A program made the translations under genes and the position numbers. From positions 33,549,339 to 33,613,338 of the forward strand of contig CM049316.1 in NCBI GenBank assembly GCA_026874595.1: a stretch of DNA of 64,000 nucleotides, written 5' to 3'. This stretch comes from Sipunculus nudus (lineage: Eukaryota > Annelida > Sipuncula > Golfingiida > Sipunculidae). Within the stretch, counting starts at the first letter, position 1. Each line of letters starts with the position of its first letter. Shown here piece after piece: positions 55,428-64,000 of the stretch. The notes under the pieces were generated by a model. The model was not told the origin of the DNA. It made no database searches and saw only the letters and a list, made by a program, of their open reading frames with translations.

Positions 55428-57132
55428 TTAGTCCTCTCCGCTCCTAGAGAAGCATAGGGCCTCAACAGCAACCTTCCACCGTCTTCTGTCCCTGGCACAG
55501 GCCTCCCATGTCAGTCCGGAGTCTCTCAGCTCACATTGCAAGCTTCTCCTCCAGGTCTGGTTGGGGCGCCCTCTTCTCCTCTTCCCCTGCGGGTTCCACT
55601 CGAGCGCTTGCCTGGTGACGTTGCAGGGCTCCTTCCGCGAAGTATGGCCGACCCATCGCCACTTTTGCCGCCTAACTTGAACGTCAATAGGCTGTTGCTT
55701 GCCCTCGTCCATAGGTCAGTGTTTGGCACCTTGTCGAACCATCGGAGGTGGAGGATCTGCCGGAGACGACTGTTGATGAAGGTCTGGATCTTTGCAAAGC
55801 TGGTTTTGGTGACCCGCCAAGTCTCTGACCCATAAAGAAATACAGACTTCACATTGGAGTTGAAGATCCTCAGCTTGGTGTTGGTGGAAATGCTGGTTGC
55901 TCTCCATACAGGCTTCAAAATGGCAAATACTTGGCGTGCTTTCTTCATTCTTGCCTTAATATCATCATCTGTGCCTCCTGGCTGATTTTGCTGCCCAGGT
56001 ACAAAAACTCACTGACATCCTCTACTGCTCTCCCCGAGATGGTGACTGGGACCTCTTGCTGGTTGTTGGTGCGCAGTAGCTTGGTTTTCTCTTGACTGAT
56101 CTTGAGGCCAACTCGCTGAGCTGTGTTTTCTAAGGTGGTGACTTTCTCTTGCATATCCTGCAGGCGATGGGATAGCAGTGCCGGGTCATCGGCGAACTCA
56201 AGATCTTCCAGCTTCGTTGTAAGGGTCCACTGGATGCCTTTCCCGGATCTTGCTTAGGTCCTTGTCACCCAGTCCAGTACCACGAGGAAGAGGAGTGGAG
56301 ACAGAAGGCAACCCTGTCTGACGCCGGAAGAGACCTCAAAGTCGTCAGAGAGTCTACCACCATGGATCACCTGGCACGAAAATCCTTCATAGAGTCGTCT
56401 GATGATGTCGACTAACTTTGGTGGCACACCGTAGTGGAGAAGGATATTCCAGATTGCTTGCCTGTCCACGCTGTCAAAAGCCTTCTCGAAATCGATGAAG
56501 CAGGCGTAGAGAGGAGACTGCCACTCTATGGACTGCTCCAAGATGACCCTGAGGGTCGCAATTTGGTCAGTGCAGGAACGTTCTTTCCTGAAGCCAGCTT
56601 GTTCATCTCGAAGTGTCTTGCCGAGGGCATCTTTCATACGGTCTAGGATGACCCTTGTGAGGACTTTGCATGAAAAGGGCAACAAGATGATGCCTCGCAA
56701 CTTGCCGCACTGGGAGAGGTCGCCTTGCTTGGGGAGTTTCACCAGCAGGCCCTTCTTCCACTCGGTCGGCATCTCTTCTGTCGTCCAGATCAGGTTGAGC
56801 AGGTGGTGTAGCTGGTCAACAGTGTCACTTCCCCCTTCCTTCAAGGCCTCAGCAGGGATGTTGTCGATGCCAGCAGCCTTACCATTCTTCGAGGTGTTGA
56901 GTGCCTTGCGGATCTCTGCCTTGGTGATCTCTCCGATGTTGATGTCCAGAGGGTCACCCGGCTGCAGTTGAGGTAGTTCATCTGGTGGTGGTCTATTCAG
57001 TACATCCTGGAAATGCTCCTTCCACCTTGCTAGCTGGTGTTCGATGGTGGTGAGCAGCTTCCCTTCCTTGTCTCTTACTGGTCTGTTTGGGTTGCTGCAT
57101 CTCCCACTGAGGAGTCTGGTGGTGGCGTACAA
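55428..57132 (-). pseudogene. LINE reverse transcriptase (broken)
   Basis: Motifs: NGKAAGIDNIPAEALK, RGIILLPFSCKVLTRVI, AGFRKERSCTDQI, FIDFEKAFDSVDRQAIW, GVRQGCLLSPLLF and, after an in-frame TAA at about 56254, LEFADDPALLS. After a frameshift near 55955, LRIFNSNVKSVFLYGSETW; after another near 55620, KWRWVGHTSRK and the C-terminal GKRRRGRPNQTWRR. The catalytic Asp pair is intact but the protein cannot be made in one piece. Confidence 0.85.
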
Positions 57133-57442
57133 GGTTTTGAGGTCCCCCTTGCAGGCTGCTTCCTCTGCCTCCTCTGCAATGGTTTTTGATATACGCTCGC
57201 TTGTCAGCTCTTAACTCCTTCTTGACTTCTTTCTCAAGTGTGGAGTGCCTGTTTGCTGCCCGCTTTTTCTGCTGCCGGGTCTTAGCCTGGTTTAGTTCCT
57301 GCTTAGCTTTCCTTCTCTCCTCCACTGTCTGCCAAGTCTCATCACTGATCCATGGCTTCTTGTTTGCCTGTGGTCGTCCCAACACATCTTCACAAGCTCC
57401 AATAACGGCTTCTTACGGTGGCCCATCTGTTCTCCACTGTTT

Positions 57443-58330
57443 CTATCTCTTCTGTCTGAAGAGCTTGGAAGCGGTTGTGGAGAGATATCTGAAATGCCTT
57501 TTGGGGTTCTGTTGCTTCAGTTTCCTGACATTGAACTTTCTCTTTTGGTTGTGGTGTTTCTTTCGTGCAGACAGTCGCATCTTGATCTTGGTGACAACGA
57601 GGTGATGGTCTGATCCTATGTCTGCGCCACGTCTGACTCTCACATCCTGTAGGGAGCTCCGGTAGCGTTGCTTCACCATGATGTATTCTATCTGGTTCTC
57701 TGTTTGGTGATCAGGGGAGACCCAGGTAACTTTGTGGCAATGCTTGTGTGGAAAAAGCGTGCCTCCGATCACAAGGCTGTTAGAGGTGTAGAAGTTAACC
57801 AGCATCTCTCCATTCTCATTCATTTCACCAAGTCCATGTCGTCCCATCTCCCGCTCTCTGTCGGTGTTGTCAGTAACAACCTTGGCATTCATATCCCCCA
57901 TCAGGATGAGCATGTCCCGTCTTGGAATCTTGTCCAACACTGACTGAAGCTGGGCGTAGAAGTTTTCCTTGTCTTCCTCCTCTGCAACGTTGGTGGGGGC
58001 GTAGCACATGACTAGAGACACCTTCTGGAAGCGGAACTCGAACCGTGCGGTGATGACGCGGTCTGACACAGGCTCCCATTCCAGTAGGCTTTTGGCTGCT
58101 TGCTCGGACAGAAGGAGGCCAACTCCAGCTTCATGACGGTCGTCTTCATTCCTGCCAGAGTAGAGCAGTGTCTCACCGGTCTGTATAGTTTGATCTCTCC
58201 ATATCGATTCCAACGGACTTCGCACATGCCCAGAAGTGTGAGGTTGTATCTGTGCATCACCTTCACCACTTGTGCACATCGTCCGGTCTCCGAAAGTGTC
58301 CTTACATTCCACGTTCCTAGTAGGACATGT
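57443..58330 (-). pseudogene. LINE endonuclease (EEP family, broken)
   Basis: GMCEVRWNRYGEI (catalytic Glu) is in one frame and, after a shift near 58180, VSLVMCYAPTN, LMGDMNAKV, NQIEYIMVKQR and DIGSDHHLVVTK follow in another. These are the standard apurinic-like endonuclease motifs that nick the target for reverse transcription. Confidence 0.8.
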
Positions 58331-59545
58331 CTATGTGATAACAGTCTCGGGGACTACATCTAGGGTGTCTCTGGTCGAAGAGGGGTCATCGGCTCTGCAG
58401 CTTCCTGACGGGTTTGGCTGCAGCGCGTCATAATTCTCCTGGGTGGAGCCCCAGATCTCCCAAAAACTAAATGAGTGCAAGTTTTGCTGTTGATGGTTTC
58501 TGTAACTAAGGTCTTTTTCTGTGTGAGAATAGTTAACCCATCGCACAACTCCCAACCTGGAGGACCAGGGTGTATCGTTTCGTCTGGCCTCTACCCCACA
58601 GACCTGTTGAGCCTGGTTGAACCTGCCAGGGGCCGAAGCCCCTGCCCACATAGCTCTGGGGGTCCTTGGAACACACAAGCCGTCCTACCACGTCAAGGTT
58701 ATACACCAACGGGACGGATTACTATAATAAGCCTGACTAAAATATACTAGAATTCGCCGTAAAGAACTATAAAACAGTAGACACTTTAATAACATGGCTG
58801 GATACAACATACATGCATTACTTGTATGACATACGTAAATAAACAAATTTCTATCATGCACGAACGGACACATAAACAATACACAAAAAGCAAACGGACT
58901 GTTGCATTTTAAAATTGAGCTAAATCAAAAAGGGAAAGAAATCTAGAGGTTAAAAAGCTCATTGTATATAGATATGGCACAAGGTTAAAAGGATCTTTTA
59001 TATCGTTGTGTACTGGTGTGTGCATGGTGTGCGAAGACGTCCACTTGACTCGATCCGCAGTTAATCAATGCAACGTCGAAGTGGATGCCTTTCGTCTGCC
59101 ATAATGCAGCAAAGTGTTGTCTTCAGTTTGGTTTGATAAAGTATTGTGATTTCACCAAGCTTCCTACCAACTACCTCTCCCATACTCTTTATTAACGTGT
59201 CCAGTTTATTTGTGTTCTGTTTTGTCATGTTACCACCCCAGCTAACAATACCGAAGTTGATACAATAGAGCAATAAAACAATGAAGCAAATCGGAGTTGA
59301 ACCTCAAAAGATCTTAATTTACTTAGAAAAAAGAAACGTGTATTTATTTTTGTTCTCATAATATTAACTTGCTCCTCCAAGCTAGGCTGACAGTCAATAA
59401 CTAAAACTATATATTTATAACTCGTTCCGCCGATTCTCCTTTTATTGTAACATGTCCAAGGGCACTCTTGTTTTTCCTTAATCTAAAATGAGTTCCTTTG
59501 TTTTGCTACATTTAAGGTAAGATTATTTGCATCACATCATTTCAC

Positions 59546-59705
59546 AAAAAAATGATCAAAAATTTTTTAATAAAGTGAGTGTCATCTTCGTATCTGAAAC
59601 AACCTGTGAGTGAAGTGTCATCTGCAAAAAAAGATCAATAAATTTTTAATAAAGTGAGTGTCATCTTCGTATCTGATGCAACCTGTGAGTGAAGTGTCGT
59701 CTGCA
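59546..59705. repeat. 81-bp tandem duplication in the older LINE
   Basis: 'aataaagtgagtgtcatctt' occurs at 59569 and 59650. Each unit contains the antisense of the reverse transcriptase ADDT motif. Confidence 0.8.
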
Positions 59706-59770
59706 AACTTTACTAATGAACATGATGGATGAGTGTGCCTGCAGTCGGCCTTACAAAGAATGAACATCGC

Positions 59771-61305
59771 TAACTAACTATAATTTTATATGCTGGATGC
59801 CGCATATGACTTTGCTTAACCAAAATACTCATTGTAGCTCACAATGTACAGACTCGGACTCACAAGAGTAAGACTCTGCTGTTTCGAGATTGTGGGCGTC
59901 AAAATCTGCCACCGATAGCCAGTTGGGTCAATTTATCTTCAAGGGGGGGGGGGGGGGGGTTGCGGGTGAGTCGCGGGGCGGGGCGGGGGGGGGGGGATGA
60001 GTCGCTGGGTGGGGAGATGACTTGCAAAAGTGGGGGGGGGGGGGTTACAGGCGTCGGAGGGTAATCAAAGTTCGGACAAAACATGTATGTAAGTTTATAA
60101 TATATATATATATATATATATATACATACATATATATATATACCCCTGATGTGACACAGGGTTTAAAAAAATAAGGTATATGTTAATTCTTAACCATTAT
60201 TTTTAGATATAAAATAGTAAACTCATAAATGGAACCAAAGTCTAAAATTTTATTTATTTATATATATCATTTGTAATATATAAATATTATTTTCTGAATA
60301 GTTGGAAGGGGGGGGTGATTACATTGACCATCCCTCCCTTGCCAAAAGGGGGGTGGCACGTAGGCACGTAGCTGCTACCACCCATCCCCCCCCCAACACC
60401 ACCACCACGAGGATCCTCTGGGCAGACTCATCTGTTCAGGTGGTTGCTCTCTCTCTGCTGGCTCGTGGAGTCCATTGGATGACTGGAAAGTTCTACTTTA
60501 TTCTGGTCTAAGGGGCATTACGACCTGCAGCTAGGAGACCTGCACCACTTGGTATGAATATAGTACATTTGCCTTTTATATTGCTTTTATATACTGTATA
60601 TTTGCCTTTTGTATTGTGTATTTTCATAGTATATGATTATTTTATATTTATACCATATGTGTATACTACTGAAATGTTTACTGTACCCAGGACCCTATTA
60701 AATATCAGCTTACTTGCTAAATGGGCTTCCTGGTAAAATAACTTTGTATTAATTATAAACATTAAAACCACAATAAACCTCTGTGCCCTGTTATGTTCCA
60801 GTATCGCACGTGGACCCCGCCCAATCCTATTGTGCCCCCGAGGACAATAGGATCAGTGTCAGTCATTAAATGTTACCCCCAATTCGCACAAAGCATAATC
60901 TCATAATCTCGTAAAGTCTTGGCTTTTCAAACCACGCCGTTAGCTTCATTCCAACAACATTCACCTGATGATCGGGTCGCATCCCGTGAAAAAGACTGTA
61001 GTGAATTTACAGTGTTGTTTTTCTTCAGTGTTATATCGCTCTGACTTAGTCTGTAGGCCATAGAGCACTTTACAACGGAGGGTAACTCTAACTTATATAT
61101 ATATATATATAATTACAAAATTGATGCAAAAGCTCTAGTTCCTGAACAACAAATGCATTGATCACCATGATTCTTTGCATGCATATTGATCATGGAGTGT
61201 TTCATCAGTTCCAGCAGACTGGTGGCACCACCTGTATTTTTTTTCGAAGTTTTACGCATATTTTCTATATTTTTGAGCCGTCTGTTAACAGGGCACAGTT
61301 CATAA

Positions 61306-61373
<68 letters not shown>

Positions 61374-61440
61374 TCACCATTCATAAATGTATATTACCAA
61401 AAAGTTTGTATATTTGTATGGTTGAGGTGTTTATATAGGT
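59771..61440. other. repeat-rich intergenic DNA
   Basis: Holds G-rich runs (59943-60050), TA arrays (60100-60140, 61095-61112, 61311-61371), a copy of the 15.3-kb repeat (60210-60360), and at 61120-61305 a reverse-oriented fragment of the 51.8-53.5 kb tandem unit. No gene is seen. Confidence 0.5.
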
Positions 61441-61477
61441 GTGTGTATGACACACTGGGTGTTATCATCAGAAGAGT

Positions 61478-61520
61478 AGCGGAGTCCTTGACCTTTAGCG
61501 CCCCTTAGCCCTACCTACAA
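61478..61520 (-). pseudogene. decayed cyclase exon 7
   Basis: 'aaggtcaaggactccgctac' and 'gatgataac' match exon 7 of copies A and B, but the middle of the exon is deleted, the Cys codon is TCT (Ser) and the donor is lost. The flanking intron ('atggcgatcaatatg') also matches. Remnant of a lost or truncated gene copy. Confidence 0.7.
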
Positions 61521-63127
61521 TGGCGATCAATATGTTTATATAAACAGGAACAATAACGATACATCAAACACGTTCTTTACTTTGATGTATATTTATAACA
61601 TCGAACGCACTCTGATATACTAATGTTAAAAGCATTCTTTTGGTTATACAGTAGTTTATATTTTTTCTATGCATTAACTCTTAATCCTTCACAAATTTAA
61701 CCATCCTATGTTAATTTTTAATCATCCCAGATAAAGATAGATGTGATCATTAAATCGTTATGGTCGAATTAAGGAATCTGTTCCCAAATCTAACGTCTCT
61801 GCAATGCTAATTCTTTGGAACATTTATGAAATTAAGTAAAATTAAAACGATCCCACATACACAGGCTGTCGTTTTGTTTATATAGATGTTTTTATGTCGT
61901 GTGGGGGCCCGACAAAATGGCCAATAGTCGTTCCTTGAATACGTTCAATAAGGACATCAACGGTGAGATCAGCTCAGTTTTTTTCAAATGACAAAAACAA
62001 TCTTTATACATTCTTACCACCAACAGCTAGTGACCTATCATATTTCCTTTCATATTGCAGTCAACCACCTCCGGTCACATGCTTTATCACCATAGGAAGA
62101 CGTGCCGTGTTTTCTAAGAGCTTGTCAGATACACAAGCTGATACCACTGTCAAAAGGGCGTTATATACAGAAAACTTTTAGCAATAATTATACGTACAAT
62201 ACATTGATATGTACGCAGAGCAAGCCAGAACTCACACAAAGTCTACAAATAAGGTCGGTGGATAACGGACCCGAACACTCAGTATCAGTCCCTGCCGACA
62301 GAAGTCGTTCATGCAGAGGGTATACCATTGTATACGCGCTCACTGAAGGGCTACATATAAAAATTATGTTGGTCTCCATAATATCGCGAGATAATTTCAC
62401 TGAGCTTTCTTAAATTCTCTTCAGATTCAACCATCACCAGAACTAGCCATGAATACACAACTCGGTAGACATTTATGTAGGGCTGGTAAGCCTAACTTGC
62501 ATTGTGATACAAACCATTAGGAGCAATGCATTCCAGTAGTCTTCCAAGGAGATTTTTCAAGGTCCTTCCTGGATGTCAAGTTAGAAGATACCAGGTTCAG
62601 CGTTTACTAGTTAAAAACAATTGGCTAAACATACGATACTGAAAAATGACACAGGATTAGTACACTAAAATTGCCTTTCTCTGGATTATGGTAAAATTAA
62701 AAATAATTAATTGTCCAACCTGTACTTCAAAGTACGGGTTAGTATAGACTATTCTCAGAAAACAAAAGCAGCCCATCACTTGGATATTTATTGGTATTAC
62801 TATATATATATGACAAGAGGCAAATACAAAAGGGATGAAATTTCTAGATTATTATGAAGTACTGCATTAAACTTTACAACCATGAAACTGCCCGGTTGTC
62901 AACAATTAACGTGATGATATCACGTGCAGGTCGGAACCCGCTGTAAAAGTGCAAAAAAGAACTATCATTTCAAAGTTTCTGGGTCAATATAAAAATATAA
63001 TATGCTAATTTCACAGGTCATTGCGAAATTAGCTTACATGGCAGGAGAAAACACAATGAAAAGCGTGAAACATGCGTTAATACTGAAATCCGATATATAT
63101 ATATATATATCTATATATATATATCTA

Positions 63128-63166
<39 letters not shown>

Positions 63167-63171
63167 TGAGT
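61521..63171. other. region between pseudo-exon 7 and the third cyclase exon
   Basis: The first 100 bp are intron sequence homologous to copies A and B. A scrap of the tandem unit is at about 62540-62610 and TA arrays at 63090-63168. No coding sequence is seen. Confidence 0.4.
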
Positions 63172-63319
63172 TTAATCATTAATGAAAGAAAGTTTTATAA
63201 GGCTTATCAAGAGTAATAAGATGTTTAAGCATCGTGTTTTATTTGCTGCACTTGATGACCCAAGGAACTTGCAGACCGGAGAATTAGGATAGTCCACACA
63301 CAGTAGATGGCGGACGGAC
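63172..63319 (-). CDS. third ADP-ribosyl cyclase gene, last exon (partial)
   Basis: After the acceptor GTTGCAG the frame reads SVRHLLCVDYPNSPVCKFLG, then SSSAANKTRC and the hydrophobic end LNILLLLISLIKLSFIND with stop TAA at 63172-63174. The phase equals exon 8 of copies A and B, and the last two structural Cys are kept. The tail differs in sequence but is again small residues plus a hydrophobic stretch, as for GPI attachment. Exons 1-7 must lie beyond the right edge. Confidence 0.75.
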
Positions 63320-64000
63320 CTGCAACGAAATGGGTTAATTACATTATATTAAATAGAAAAAAAACACGAATAATTTAAAATAAAGACTAATTTTGAAGAC
63401 TGAATGTTGTGATCGAGATAGTATGAAAGATGATCCACTTCAAAGGCCTCGAAGCCACAGGCACTTTACACAATGTCAATAAATATTGGCCTGGGCGACA
63501 ATTAGAGGGAAATAAGGCTCCGGCCTACACTGGCCTTTCTATCAAATTATCAATACTCGAACTCGTTTATCCTTGGTTTGAGGGGTTTCACGCATTAAAT
63601 AATCAATTGAGTCCCAACAAAACACGTTATTTTGAATTTCAATCTGTTCACTTCTACAGCTTATCCCGTCTACCTACTAACAAGCACAGGCACCTGTCAC
63701 ATGTCACATGTGAATTTAAGTCATTAATAACGTATTTCCTATAGAAGGCTGGTACTGGGGAGTGTCTCTGTATACATATAATGAACAAGGTTCCTAACTT
63801 TATCTGGCCCAGAATCGGTGTTTCAACTGCTTTATTTCCACTGATGTTCCGCAAAACAGAACAAAAATCCATGTTTGACACAAAGATCAATACCTTATTT
63901 TCCTGATGACACCACAAATGTGTTTTAGACACGTCGCACCCACGTCTAATCGGCTTGCATTCTCACAAAAACAAATTAATAAACAAGATAGCACTTTCGG
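63320..64000. other. right end of window (intron 7 of third cyclase gene)
   Basis: No coding exon is recognised. By analogy with copies A and B, exon 7 of the third cyclase would be expected to the right. Confidence 0.4.

Larger units (their letters stand above)
55418..58717 (-). mobile_element. nested 3.3-kb LINE with 11-bp target duplication
   Basis: Flanked on both sides by ATTACTATAAT (55407-55417 and 58718-58728). On the minus strand it carries an endonuclease region, then a reverse transcriptase, and ends with a (TAAG)n tail. Damaged by a stop and several frameshifts. The reading resembles elements whose endonuclease is often annotated as craniofacial development protein 2-like; the clade is not assigned. 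Confidence 0.85.
55323..59770 (-). mobile_element. older LINE fragment interrupted by a nested LINE
   Basis: The right part (58729-59770, minus) encodes LVKFADDTSLTGC (reverse transcriptase catalytic motif) and YCINFGIVSWGGN...; the left part (55323-55417) is its 3' UTR with 'cagtgtgggatggataaaat' and an (ATCTT)n tail. It is CR1/Rex1-like in style. The 11-bp sequence flanking the nested element shows the two parts were once continuous. Confidence 0.65.

Noticed and set aside
55536-57605. Plus-strand ORFs over the LINE
   Set aside because: Shadows of the minus-strand endonuclease and reverse transcriptase.

Overview
This is a eukaryotic, animal nuclear window: AT-rich, with genes split by GT-AG introns, dense microsatellites and many decayed retroelements. 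A bivalve or other mollusc is the most likely source. The inferred enzymes resemble the mollusc (Aplysia) ADP-ribosyl cyclase more closely than vertebrate CD38, and the repeat style (tRNA-derived SINEs, a tandem-core element ending in an AGCTCAG/CTGAGCT hairpin) is bivalve-like. The species cannot be named from the sequence alone.

Layout. (1) 0.9-16.2 kb, plus strand: a multi-exon gene for a single-pass membrane protein with a signal peptide, a long Lys/Gly-rich N-terminal region, a zona pellucida (ZP) domain, a transmembrane helix and a short tail. Its introns hold SINEs, MITEs and an inverted pair of a 340-bp repeat. (2) 16.3-16.8 kb: a large imperfect inverted repeat just after the stop codon. 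(3) 19.1-21.2 kb, minus strand: the 3' part of a gene for a type I membrane protein with two LDL-receptor class A modules. (4) 24.1-36.3 kb and 39.9-50.1 kb, minus strand: two complete tandem paralogues of a secreted, probably GPI-anchored ADP-ribosyl cyclase. Each has eight exons with identical exon lengths and phases and encodes 299 residues. (5) 61.4-63.3 kb: a decayed exon 7 of a lost copy and an intact terminal exon of a further cyclase gene that continues beyond the right edge. (6) 51.6-60 kb: mostly mobile DNA, including a tandem-core Helitron/pearl-like element, a Ty3/gypsy integrase scrap, and a 3.3-kb LINE nested with an 11-bp target duplication inside another LINE.

The centre of interest is the cyclase array. 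CD38/CD157/Aplysia-type cyclases convert NAD+ to cyclic ADP-ribose, ADP-ribose or (from NADP) NAADP, which are calcium messengers. Both complete copies keep the ten family cysteines, the two active-site Trp and the catalytic Glu. In both, the signature Glu of the TLED motif, which tunes cyclase versus hydrolase output in CD38, is replaced by Gly. The copies also differ from each other at a four-residue active-site rim segment, in the promoter and in the poly(A) region, which suggests divergence after duplication. Exon structures were worked out by hand from splice signals, frame closure and recalled family motifs; no search was run.
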